DNA of 64,000 nucleotides from Psychrobacillus sp032154225. Lineage in GTDB: Bacteria; Bacillota; Bacilli; Bacillales_A; Planococcaceae. Shown in pieces: positions 37,127 through 45,422 of this stretch. Numbering within the stretch: position 1 is the stretch's first letter; each line of letters begins with the position of its first letter. The DNA is taken from NCBI RefSeq assembly GCF_032154225.1, contig NZ_JALDYF010000005.1:186001-250000 (forward strand), written 5' to 3'. Below the pieces are notes generated by a model. That model had not been told where the DNA came from. It did no database searches and saw only the letters and a list, made by a program, of their open reading frames with translations. The position numbers were made by a program, and so were the translations under genes.

Positions 37127-39433
37127 TTATTTTTTAACGTCTACAATTCTACCTTCAGTTTCATTTTTAATCGTTTTCATTGATTTCAGTTGCTCTTGAA
37201 GGTTTTCCCAATCTGATAAACCAAGGTCTGTAACACGACCTTCTGCATATGCCTTTTTGAATAAATCATAACCGTCTCCGCCTTGAACAGCAGTAAAAGC
37301 ATTTGTAGCTACAACATATTTTTCTGTATCATTTAATTCTACAAAGTTACCATCTGCCGCTTTGTATTTAATAGAAACAACACGTTGTCCAGCAGCCTTA
37401 GAAGAATCAAATTCTATTTTTGCTCCTGCAACATGTAGGAATCCACCATTCTCTTTTGGATACTCTTTCAAACTAATTTCAAAAGCAGCTTTTAGCTCTG
37501 CCCCTGTTAACTCCATTGTCGCTAGTGTATTTCCGAAAGGAAGTACAGTAATTACTTCGCCTACGGTAATTGGACCAGCATCAATTCCAGCACGAATTCC
37601 GCCACCATTTTGGAATGCCATAATAACTTTATCGTTGTACGTTTTTGCTTTTGCTAACATTCCATCTGTAATAATATTCCCTAGTACTGTTTCATTTTTA
37701 CGTACACTTGGTTTTGTATCATCGCCTTCTGTACGTGGAAATTCAAGTGCTGCTTCTAGGACAATACCAATCTCTTGGTCGTTAATTTCTGCAACTTTTT
37801 CTTTGTAATTTTTCAATACTTCAACTGCTGCTGGATCTTCTTTTTGATCTTTCAATGGAATTAATGCACCAGTATGCCCGATAACTTTTCCTTCTTTATC
37901 GAACTGAACATCCAGGGTACCTAAAAATTCACTATACTGAAACGCTTGTACAATTACAGTTGGGTCTTTCTTAGCACCTTTGCTGTCTTTGTCTACAACA
38001 ACCGGTTTTTCTAATTTCGTATGGCTATGCCCACCTACGATTACATCAATTCCGTTTACCGCTGCTGCTAATACTAGATCGTTATCATATGCGGGATTAT
38101 CATCGTAGCCAATATGTGTTACAGCTACAACTTTATTTACCCCTTGTTTTTCGAACTCATCTACCATTTTTTGAGCAGCTACAATGTAGTCAGAGAATGT
38201 AACGTCTTGTGGGCTTGCAATATCAACTGTTTCAGCTGTAGTAAGACCGAATAATCCAACTTTTTGGCCATCAACTTCTTTAATGATGCCACTATAAATT
38301 TGTCCATCTTTTGGATCTGTAGATACATTTACATTAAATAGTCCTTGTAAATTAGCATCTTTTGAAAAATCAACATTTGAACTCACAAGTGGGAAATTCG
38401 ATTTTTCGATGAATTCTTTTAATGCTTTATGCCCTTCTGGACTTGCACCAAGATCGAATTCATGGTTTCCAAATGTCATTACGTCATAACCCATTAATTT
38501 CATTAAAGCTACATCTGCTTGCCCTTTGAATTCATTGAAATACAAAGTACCTGAGAACACATCCCCAGCATCGATTAATAATGCGGATGGTTTTACAGCT
38601 CTAACTGCTTTAATCGCAGTTAAACGTTTCGGTGCTTCTGCTGTACGGGCATGTGTATCATTCACATGCATTAATGATAAAGAGAAGTCAGTGTTCAAAG
38701 CTACTTGAACTAAGTTTTCTACATATGCTTTTAGTTCATTAAATTCGCTCGGCAACTGGTCATATAAAGGCTTCATTGCTGTTACAATCGCCATTGCCTC
38801 TTCTTTTTTACCTGCTTCAAAAAGTGCTGCTGCTTTATTCGCATTCATATAAATAGTTACTGGAATTGCTAGTGCATCTCTTTTTAGATCTGCTGGCTTT
38901 TTATATTGCGCTAATAAAAGCTCACGTGCATCTTTACCAGTAAAACGATATAAAATAGCAGTTCGCTCGCGTAATTGACCAGATAGTTTATGATAAGCTG
39001 TTTCTATTTTAGCCCAGTCTTTACTTGCAATTGCTTCATCAAGTTCTTTCATAATTGGATCTAAATATTTGTCTGCATAGTTATATGCATCAATATAAGG
39101 AATAAGGCCTTTTGTAACTCTTTCATTGTATAACTGATCTAAATTTTTCAGTAGAATATCTTTATTTTTAGCATCCGATTTTACGATTTCGTCTTTTGCT
39201 TTTTGATAATTTGCTTTTGCAGTGTTGAGTATAGAGTACAACTCTGTACTTGTAGCTAGTTTTCCAGATTGTGCAGGAGTTACATAGGTATAAGATGCAT
39301 GCTTGATATCTTTTCTCGCATTGTCTACTACCTCTTGTAGTGAACTATTTGCGAAAGAAACACTTGTTGCAGAAAATAGTGATGTTGCAATTATTGCAGC
39401 TGCAGCTGACTTTTTTAACTTACTATTCTTCAT
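37127..39433 (-). CDS. Wall-associated 5'-nucleotidase/cyclic phosphodiesterase with SbsC-like N-terminal domain
   Basis: 768 residues. A signal peptide (MKNSKLKKSAAAAIIATSLFSATSVSFA) is followed by an all-helical domain at about 30-245 (YHKLSGQLRERTAILYRFTGKDARELLLAQYKKPADLKRDA), matching the one at 31799-32872. Then a metallophosphoesterase: LMHVNDTHAR, LLIDAGDVFSG, FGNHEFDLG, VTHIGYDDN and GGHSHT bind two metals. The C-terminal 5'-nucleotidase domain (AFQNGGGIRAGID, EVITVLPFGNTLATMELTG, AVQGGDGYD) binds the nucleotide. It should hydrolyse extracellular nucleotides for scavenging. It is single, sharing a bidirectional terminator with menC. Confidence 0.9.
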   Translation of the reverse strand: MKNSKLKKSAAAAIIATSLFSATSVSFANSSLQEVVDNARKDIKHASYTYVTPAQSGKLATSTELYSILNTAKANYQKAKDEIVKSDAKNKDILLKNLDQLYNERVTKGLIPYIDAYNYADKYLDPIMKELDEAIASKDWAKIETAYHKLSGQLRERTAILYRFTGKDARELLLAQYKKPADLKRDALAIPVTIYMNANKAAALFEAGKKEEAMAIVTAMKPLYDQLPSEFNELKAYVENLVQVALNTDFSLSLMHVNDTHARTAEAPKRLTAIKAVRAVKPSALLIDAGDVFSGTLYFNEFKGQADVALMKLMGYDVMTFGNHEFDLGASPEGHKALKEFIEKSNFPLVSSNVDFSKDANLQGLFNVNVSTDPKDGQIYSGIIKEVDGQKVGLFGLTTAETVDIASPQDVTFSDYIVAAQKMVDEFEKQGVNKVVAVTHIGYDDNPAYDNDLVLAAAVNGIDVIVGGHSHTKLEKPVVVDKDSKGAKKDPTVIVQAFQYSEFLGTLDVQFDKEGKVIGHTGALIPLKDQKEDPAAVEVLKNYKEKVAEINDQEIGIVLEAALEFPRTEGDDTKPSVRKNETVLGNIITDGMLAKAKTYNDKVIMAFQNGGGIRAGIDAGPITVGEVITVLPFGNTLATMELTGAELKAAFEISLKEYPKENGGFLHVAGAKIEFDSSKAAGQRVVSIKYKAADGNFVELNDTEKYVVATNAFTAVQGGDGYDLFKKAYAEGRVTDLGLSDWENLQEQLKSMKTIKNETEGRIVDVKK

Positions 39434-39573
39434 ATCTTACCTCCTAGTTGATGTTTGAATCATTATAAAACTCATACTAGTTTCATAATTACTCACTATT
39501 TCCAACTTACCCTAGTTTTTAGTAATCTGCAAGTAAAGATTCTGATAATTCTCCGTTAATTTTCAAAAAGAGC

Positions 39574-39616
39574 TTGATGATTACTTTGTCGATTTTGTGG
39601 TATAATAAATCATCAA
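39574..39616. promoter_or_regulatory. Inverted repeat around the -10 box of the proline dehydrogenase gene
   Basis: TTGATGATT (39574-39582) and its exact complement AATCATCAA (39608-39616) bracket TATAAT at 39601-39606. ACTTTG and CAAAGT also lie just inside and outside these arms. A regulator bound here would cover the promoter. No strong -35 box is seen. Confidence 0.4.
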
Positions 39617-39637
39617 AGTAAAGATAGGAGCATCACT

Positions 39638-40615
39638 ATGTTAAAAGATATTTTTATGGCTTTATCTGAAAATCAATTATTAAATGGCACAGCAAAAAAA
39701 TATGGTTTAAAAATGGGTGCACAGCATGTAGTTGCTGGGACTAATATTCCTGAAACAATTGAAAGTATTAAAAAATTAAATGCTGTTGGTATTTCTTGTA
39801 CTGTAGATAATCTTGGGGAATTTGTATTTGAAAAATCAGAGGCTTTAGAAGCGAAAGCGCAAATCATTGCTGTTATTGAAGCAATCGAAGAACACCAAGT
39901 AGACGCACATATTTCTTTAAAACCTTCTCAACTAGGGTTAGATATTGATCATGATTTCGCATATGAGAACTTAAAAGAAATTGCAGCAGCTGCACATAAA
40001 TATGGTACATTTATCAATATTGATATGGAATCAACGAAACATCTACAACCTTCTTTTGACATCTTGGACAAGCTTTCAGAGGAGTTCGATAATGTCGGAA
40101 CAGTAATTCAAGCATACTTCTATCGTGCTACTGAAGATATTCAAAAGTACAAAAACTTCCGTCTTCGTATCGTAAAAGGTGCTTATAAAGAGCCGGTTGA
40201 AGTTGCTTACCAAACAAAAGAAGAAATTGATAAAAACTATATCGAGTTAATCGAATGGCATTTATTGAATGGTAAATTTACTTCTATCGCAACTCATGAT
40301 CATAATGTTATTAACCATGTGAAGCAATTCATTAAAAATAATAATATTTCAAATGATAAATTTGAATTCCAAATGCTTTATGGTTTCCGCACGGATATGC
40401 AACTTCAACTTGCAAAAGAAGGATATAATTTCTGTACGTATGTACCGTTTGGTAAAGACTGGTACGGTTACTTTATGCGCCGCCTTGCAGAACGTCCACA
40501 AAATATGAATCTTGTTGTAAAACAAGTATTCAACAAAAATACAAACACAATTCTTGGGATCGCTGCTGGTGCATTCGCACTTGGAAGACTTACTAAAAAA
40601 GGTAGAAAAAAATAA
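39638..40615 (+). CDS. Proline dehydrogenase
   Basis: 325 residues, the short monofunctional form that oxidises proline to 1-pyrroline-5-carboxylate with FAD and passes electrons to the membrane. Barrel motifs: HISLKPSQLGLDID, FINIDMEST, LRIVKGAYKEPVEVAY, SIATHDHNVIN, FEFQMLYGFRTDMQ and TYVPFGKDWYGYFMRRLAERPQN. ATAGGAG lies before the ATG. No P5C dehydrogenase is adjacent; the final step must be encoded elsewhere. Monocistronic. Confidence 0.92.
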   Translation: MLKDIFMALSENQLLNGTAKKYGLKMGAQHVVAGTNIPETIESIKKLNAVGISCTVDNLGEFVFEKSEALEAKAQIIAVIEAIEEHQVDAHISLKPSQLGLDIDHDFAYENLKEIAAAAHKYGTFINIDMESTKHLQPSFDILDKLSEEFDNVGTVIQAYFYRATEDIQKYKNFRLRIVKGAYKEPVEVAYQTKEEIDKNYIELIEWHLLNGKFTSIATHDHNVINHVKQFIKNNNISNDKFEFQMLYGFRTDMQLQLAKEGYNFCTYVPFGKDWYGYFMRRLAERPQNMNLVVKQVFNKNTNTILGIAAGAFALGRLTKKGRKK

Positions 40616-40626
40616 ATAAACATACT

Positions 40627-40661
40627 GCATGTTGAAAAGTGACATTGTCACTTTCAACATG
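40627..40661 (+). terminator. Terminator of the proline dehydrogenase gene
   Basis: CATGTTGAAAAGTGAC pairs with GTCACTTTCAACATG (one bulge), followed by eight T. The GTTGAAAGTG core is the same word found in the repeat-element hairpins. Confidence 0.85.
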
Positions 40662-40678
40662 TTTTTTTTATTGCTACA

Positions 40679-41370
40679 GTAAGAAAAAACGATTAAAATG
40701 ACGCCCCCTTTACTAAGCGAGCAGTTTTTGGCTCACTTTAGGCTTCTTATTAGGCTATACGATCAACGGTAAAATTTTTAAAGCTTGTTGAAAGTGGCTG
40801 CGCCCGTTTCAACAAGCTTTTTCTTCGGTCATCGTATAGCAAATGTTCGCCTTCCGCTCGCCAGAAACTTTAATATCAAGTGTTTTAATGCTTTTGGCAA
40901 TAGGAGAAGCAAGTCAAATTCTATATTCTTTGAAGGTCGCCAAAGATACAGTTTTGGCGACTTTTTGTAAGTTTTTACAAAGGAACACTTCTACATGTTA
41001 ATCCATTGTATAGATGAAAATGGGCTTTACCTTTTTAACAAGAAGGGCGGAATGACAAATTGTTCTCATTCTCAACAGATTAGATTCGCTTTTTATTGTC
41101 TAAAAAGTAGAGAAGTACATACTTCGTAAAAACACTAGAAAGCACATGATTACATTCTTCTAAATTAGATGGATGTAGTGAAAAGCGGCGACTCCAGCGG
41201 GAACAGTACGAGCTGAAAGCCCCGCAGGAGCGCAGCGACGAGGAGATTGAAGCCGTACCCGCGGAAAGCGACCGCTTGTAATGGAATACACTCCACCCAT
41301 TCCTATACTCCCTTACTCTATATGTACCGTAAACCCTGTGTTCAGGCTACATTTTCATATACTTCCTTTA
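40679..41370 (+). repeat. Composite dispersed repeat, copy A
   Basis: First of three copies (others at 54632-55222, inverted, and 62012-62628). Left module (to about 40997): outer arms GCTATACGAT (40754-40763) and ATCGTATAGC (40831-40840), inner arms AAAGCTTGTTGAAA and complement (40780-40820), and a small hairpin CGCCAAA/TTTGGCG (40938-40959). An AT-rich spacer leads to the GC-richer module at 41168-41290, starting GGATGTAGTGAAAAGCGGCG. The right end abuts the terminator at 41374. It fills most of a 1.03-kb gap between convergent genes; I see no gene in it. Confidence 0.85.
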
Positions 41371-41373
41371 AAA

Positions 41374-41413
41374 AAAGCCCCTCATTTTATACAATCATAA
41401 AATGAGGGGCTTT
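41374..41413 (-). terminator. Terminator at the end of the PepSY operon transcript
   Basis: Perfect 17-bp stem (AAAGCCCCTCATTTTAT and complement), 6-base loop, A run on the left. The 236 bp between it and the PepSY gene stop contains nothing recognised. Confidence 0.85.
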
Positions 41414-41649
41414 CACTTTCCTTGTTATCGCTCAAGGAATTATTAAATTAAAATACGCCGTAAACTACTTTCTACTTCCTCGTTCAATTATCGCCCTATT
41501 ACTCTATACTGCTTTACAAAAGTTTGAAGAACTTACTTCCTTCTAAGATCATCCATCAAACTTTCTATATACTATTTGGTTGTTAAATTCATTCTATACG
41601 AAATTAATGAGAATACACATAGAGTTTTATTAGAATTTGATGAGAGTTT

Positions 41650-42702
41650 CTATTCCAATGTCACAGAAAGAATTTTCCCAGAAATTGCATGAACTTGGAT
41701 TGTAGCCTTCCCTTTACTACTTTCCTTCGTTCCTGCCTCTGGAGCACCCGATTTTATCGAAATTAAATAATAGCCACCTTCATTTGTTTTAACAAATGAA
41801 ATGCTCTCCTTCGTCCCTTTGTGTTGCTGCTGTGCAATTTTAATCGCTTGCTCTTCTGAAATAAGCACAGTTGCTACCGGTAAAGATTTAGTTTCCGTAT
41901 CAACTTTTGCTACATCTGGCTGACTTGACGCCAAAGAAGGGATATTTTTTTGACCATCTGCCAATGATTGCACTTCTGTCTTAGATGGGTCCTCTACTTT
42001 ATCTGCATCGTTCTTTGCAGTTCCTGTTTTGGCTATGTCTTCTTTTGTTTGTTCCGCTTTTTCATCTTCCGTTTTTAACACATCTTTAATAACTTCTTTT
42101 ATAACATCCCTTTTCGACTTTTCTTCCTTTTGTTCAACCGTTTTATCGTCCACTTTGGCAGGAGGATCGTCTGTTTTTACCGATGATTTTTCAACTGGTT
42201 TTGTTGTTTTCACTTCACCCGTTGCTTTCGTATCGTTTTTAAGTTTTTCTGTAGCTATTGCGGTCTTTTCTTCCTTCACTACTTTACGCTCCGCCTTCGG
42301 TTCTTTCGTACCTAACTTCTCTTCTTTTTTATGCTCCGTTTTCTCAATGAATGTCTTCGGTTCTTCCTTCACATCTTTCACCGGCTCGTCTGCTGCATTC
42401 AATTTATCTTTTATGATATATTCATCCGCTTCTGTAAGCGACAACACATCTCCCGTTACAGCATTCATCTCGACCATATACATTGCGCCACTTTTAGTAA
42501 TAATCGCTTCATAAATGTCTTGGTCTTGTCCCATTGTTAAATCGGCAACTTCCGCACTATACATTTGCTCCAGTTGGGAGCGAACTTCATTTTCAGATAT
42601 CGATTGATGATTTTTCGTAGCATAGACTAAAATAGTTGTCCCTGCAACAACAATTGTTGCCATAAAAATAGGGAGAAATTTTTTCTTTTGGAAAAATTTC
42701 AT
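41650..42702 (-). CDS. Exported PepSY-domain protein with long charged linker
   Basis: 350 residues. One N-terminal membrane helix (FLPIFMATIVVAGTTILVYAT) anchors it outside the cell. Two PepSY domains flank a linker: about 35-95 (YEAIITKSGAMYMVEMNAVTGDVLSL) and about 278-350 (SEEQAIKIAQQQHKGTKESISF...IQVHAISGKILSVTLE). The 170-residue linker is almost entirely K, E, T, V, D and P. It follows the response regulator and kinase genes in the same direction (39-bp gap), as in Bacillus subtilis ykoGHI where ykoI encodes a PepSY protein. It may modulate the kinase or a surface protease. The unusually long linker is notable. Confidence 0.8.
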   Translation of the reverse strand: MKFFQKKKFLPIFMATIVVAGTTILVYATKNHQSISENEVRSQLEQMYSAEVADLTMGQDQDIYEAIITKSGAMYMVEMNAVTGDVLSLTEADEYIIKDKLNAADEPVKDVKEEPKTFIEKTEHKKEEKLGTKEPKAERKVVKEEKTAIATEKLKNDTKATGEVKTTKPVEKSSVKTDDPPAKVDDKTVEQKEEKSKRDVIKEVIKDVLKTEDEKAEQTKEDIAKTGTAKNDADKVEDPSKTEVQSLADGQKNIPSLASSQPDVAKVDTETKSLPVATVLISEEQAIKIAQQQHKGTKESISFVKTNEGGYYLISIKSGAPEAGTKESSKGKATIQVHAISGKILSVTLE

Positions 42703-42741
42703 TCACACATTCCTCCTCAAAATCATCATACTGCATGAACA

Positions 42742-44103
42742 TTAAAAATCCATGAGAATCAAATTTTTAGGAATAAAAATAATAATCGTCGTCCCAAAGC
42801 CTACTGTACTATCAATAGTCAGTTCAGCAGAAAGCCTTTCCGCGATATCTTTTGCAATTGCCAAACCGAGTCCAGTTCCTCCAGTTTCTCGATTACGATC
42901 TTCGTCTACACGATAAAAACGATTATAAACATGCTCTAAATCTTTTTTCGGGATACCATTTCCATAATCTAAAACGGAAATTACTATACCTTGTGCATTT
43001 TCAGAAATAGTTGTTTTAATATCTTTTTCACTATATTTTCGTGCATTATCTAAAATAATAAAAAGCAATTGTCTCAGCTGTTCAATATCTGTTCGTGCAT
43101 AGATCGGACCTTCTCCTTTTAGATGAAAGTTCCTATTGTAAGCACGTCGCATCGATTGCAAAGTAGTTTCTACTAAATCGTAAATATCCACTTCTTCAAA
43201 GGATTTCAACGCATTATCGCTACTTTTTGCAAGAAGAAGCATTTGTGAAATCATTTCTTTCATTCTGCTTGTTTCGCTTATGATTGCCGCAATCGATTCT
43301 TCAGCAATTTCCTTATTATTTAGACCATGCCTTGAGAGCAGTTTTGCATAGCTTTCAATTACAGTTAAAGGCGTTTTTAATTCATGTGATGCATCTGATA
43401 CGAATTGTTCCTGCTTATTATAATTTTGTTCCAGCTGATCCATCATTTCATTGAACGCAATACCCATTTGGGCCATTTCATCTTTTCCATTCGGCGGAAC
43501 CGTAATTTTTTCATACTTGCCTGATAATCTACTTTGTGACATCGTTTTAATAAGTTTGTTAATCGGTTTCGTAATAGTTCTCCCTAACGATATGCTCGAA
43601 GCTATCATAAGTAGCATTCCCGCTATCGTTACACCGAATAATATAAGGCGTAAAAAGTCCAAGTTTTTTTTCGTATCTGTTAGTAAAACCATTGTTTGCA
43701 CTTCTGCAACTTTGCCATCCACCCAAATAACAGGCTTACTAATGGCTAAAACGGGTGTACCATGAAAAGTCCCTGTAGAATATCTCTCACCTGCGTCAAA
43801 CTTCGGCTGATAATCGTTTACATCAATCAGTGTTTGTACAAGTAATTTGACATTCCCATTCGTTTCATTCACACGAATTGCACCATTCGCTGGGATGAAT
43901 GTGCGCAAAATCGTTGCAGCATCATCTTGGTCTCCCATTTTACTTAGGGCAGATATCAAGTCATCTGTATCTGCATTTAGCTGCTTATATTCTGTATCAA
44001 AAGCCATCTGTTCAAATAGAAAATAAATTCCCACATTCATCATGTTCAAAATGATAAATGTTAGGAATGTAGAGAATAGATGTATTTTTGTTTTAAGCCT
44101 CAT
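42742..44103 (-). CDS. Two-component sensor histidine kinase (YkoH/ArlS-like)
   Basis: 453 residues: membrane helix at about 9-31, extracytoplasmic sensor of about 120 residues, second helix at about 158-178, HAMP, HisKA with the phospho-acceptor in SDASHELKTPLTVIES, and HATPase (DNARKYSE, VLDYGNGIPKKDLEHVYNRFYR, GGTGLGLAIAKDIAERL). Its start overlaps the regulator stop by four bases. The signal is unknown; the downstream PepSY gene suggests an envelope stimulus. Confidence 0.93.
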   Translation of the reverse strand: MRLKTKIHLFSTFLTFIILNMMNVGIYFLFEQMAFDTEYKQLNADTDDLISALSKMGDQDDAATILRTFIPANGAIRVNETNGNVKLLVQTLIDVNDYQPKFDAGERYSTGTFHGTPVLAISKPVIWVDGKVAEVQTMVLLTDTKKNLDFLRLILFGVTIAGMLLMIASSISLGRTITKPINKLIKTMSQSRLSGKYEKITVPPNGKDEMAQMGIAFNEMMDQLEQNYNKQEQFVSDASHELKTPLTVIESYAKLLSRHGLNNKEIAEESIAAIISETSRMKEMISQMLLLAKSSDNALKSFEEVDIYDLVETTLQSMRRAYNRNFHLKGEGPIYARTDIEQLRQLLFIILDNARKYSEKDIKTTISENAQGIVISVLDYGNGIPKKDLEHVYNRFYRVDEDRNRETGGTGLGLAIAKDIAERLSAELTIDSTVGFGTTIIIFIPKNLILMDF

Positions 44104-44801
44104 TCTTTTTGCCCCTTCAATACATATCCAACACCGCGCACAGTTTGAATAAGAGATGGCTTATTATCTCCTTCTAATTTTTTTCGCACATATCGTATGT
44201 ATACATCTACTACATTTGTATCTCCATAATAATCAAATCCCCAGACTGCATCCAACAGTTGCTCCCGTGTCAACACTTGCGTAGGATGTTTCATCATATA
44301 AAGTAATAAATCATACTCACGAGGAGTCAGATTAATATAAGTTCCATCTCTTACTACATCTCGTGTTTGTTCGTTGAGCGTAAGTGTTTCAAAAGAATGT
44401 ACATTTTCATCTTGTTCCACTGGAAAAGATGTTGGTTTTGAAAAGCGAATAGCTGTACGAACACGTGCTAATAGTTCCTCTATTTCAAACGGTTTCGTGA
44501 CATAATCGTTTGCCCCAATGTTTAATCCAGTTACTTTATCTTCTACATTACTTTTGGCAGTTAGTAAAATAACAGGTGTATCTGATTCTGTTGCGCGAAT
44601 TCTTCGCAAAACGTCCATCCCATTTAGTCCTGGCAACATGACATCTAATAGTATTAGGTCCCATTGTTTCTCGCGGTATTTTATCAGGCCATCTGTTCCT
44701 GAATATGCTATATCGACTACATATCCTTCGAATTCTAATTCTAATTGTAATACGCGTGCAATATTTTTCTCATCTTCAATGATTAGAACCTCTCCCTTCA
44801 A
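44100..44801 (-). CDS. OmpR-family response regulator (YkoG/ArlR-like)
   Basis: 233 residues. The receiver domain has acidic EDEKN, the phosphorylated Asp in LILLDVMLPGLNGMDVLRR, Thr in ILLTAKS and Lys in YVTKPFEIEELLARV. The C-terminal winged helix includes NLTPREYDLLLYMMKHPTQVLTREQLLDAVWGFDYYGDTNVVDVYIRYVRKKL. First gene of the three-gene unit with the kinase and PepSY protein. A purine-rich AGGAGTG site lies upstream. Confidence 0.95.
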   Translation of the reverse strand: MKGEVLIIEDEKNIARVLQLELEFEGYVVDIAYSGTDGLIKYREKQWDLILLDVMLPGLNGMDVLRRIRATESDTPVILLTAKSNVEDKVTGLNIGANDYVTKPFEIEELLARVRTAIRFSKPTSFPVEQDENVHSFETLTLNEQTRDVVRDGTYINLTPREYDLLLYMMKHPTQVLTREQLLDAVWGFDYYGDTNVVDVYIRYVRKKLEGDNKPSLIQTVRGVGYVLKGQKE

Positions 44802-44894
44802 TTAAATCACTCCTTTTTTCTTTCTATTTTATCACACAAATTGTATGTCGAATTTTTTAGTGAAAACAGCAGAACAAATTTTCAATTTACGCTA

Positions 44895-45010
44895 CAGAGG
44901 CGGACGCGTACCGCGGGCACGGCTTCAGCCGCTTCCCTCACTTCGTTCAGTCCAGGGTCTTCAGCTCGCGCTTTCCCGCAGGTGTCGCCGCTTCTTTCGC
45001 TCCAATCCAA
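44895..45010 (-). repeat. Stand-alone copy of the GC-rich module
   Basis: Inverted copy of the module found at 41168-41290, 54670-54797 and 62451-62545, recognised by CCGCGGGCACGGCTTCAGCCGC, AGGGTCTTCAGCTCGCGCT and the GCGGCGAC end. It lies in the 621-bp gap upstream of the response-regulator gene, without the hairpin module. Similar 100-120-bp GC-rich intergenic sequences are widespread in bacilli; function unknown. Confidence 0.75.
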
Positions 45011-45061
45011 TAGAGCTTACTTACGTATTTGGAGTGGAAGAAAAAGTAAGAATGAATGTTT

Positions 45062-45113
45062 TTCCAACTAAATGCACTGAAATTCCAACTAAACCGTCCA
45101 TTTTTCCAACTAA
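45062..45113. repeat. Three TTCCAACTAA direct repeats with exact 21-bp period
   Basis: Copies at 45062, 45083 and 45104; the 11-bp spacers differ. Two-turn helical phasing puts all three on one DNA face. No gene starts nearby, so the role is unknown. Confidence 0.6.
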
Positions 45114-45231
45114 GCTAAAGGGACGGGAAATGAAAGTGTAAAAGCATGGAGAAGAGGAGAAATCATCGTCACTTTTTATAGATAAGTCCAAGTTGCCATG
45201 AAAAATAGCCTATATAAATAGTCAAATACTT

Positions 45232-45341
45232 AATGCCGTAGCGCGTCGGGCCGCATGAGCCCAAGTATGAGACCCACTTGAGCGTAGCACAAGTTGGCTC
45301 ATGCAAGGTGCGGCAAGTGCGAAGGCATAGTGGCTATTCAC
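45232..45341. repeat. GC-richer structured intergenic element
   Basis: A 110-base G+C-rich island in an AT-rich gap. It folds through GCATGAGCC (45253-45261) and GGCTCATGC (45296-45304), with inner CCCACTTG/CAAGTTGG pairing. Not coding in any frame I can support. Single copy here. Confidence 0.5.
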
Positions 45342-45380
45342 TAAGACGCATTTTATCTAGAAAACGAACGAAAATACAAA

Positions 45381-45411
45381 ATCCCCTCATAAGTCTGGCT
45401 TGAGAGGGGAT
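45381..45411 (-). terminator. Terminator of the amidotransferase-type hydrolase gene
   Basis: ATCCCCTC pairs with GAGGGGAT, 15-base loop, A-rich left flank, 12 bases past the stop at 45423. Confidence 0.75.
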
Positions 45412-45422
45412 GATTAAAACAT

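Noticed and set aside
40785..40970. Similar short reading frames in all three composite repeats (FFGHR.ANVR.LAR.F core)
   Set aside because: The shared peptide core only reflects DNA similarity. Upstream and downstream parts shift frame between copies (2-base difference in the hairpin tail, further indels near the end), no ribosome binding site is conserved, and the frame crosses a strong hairpin.
42029..42514. Plus-strand 161-codon reading frame
   Set aside because: It lies opposite the K/E-rich linker of the PepSY protein. The Ser/Phe-rich translation is the usual antisense shadow of such codons.
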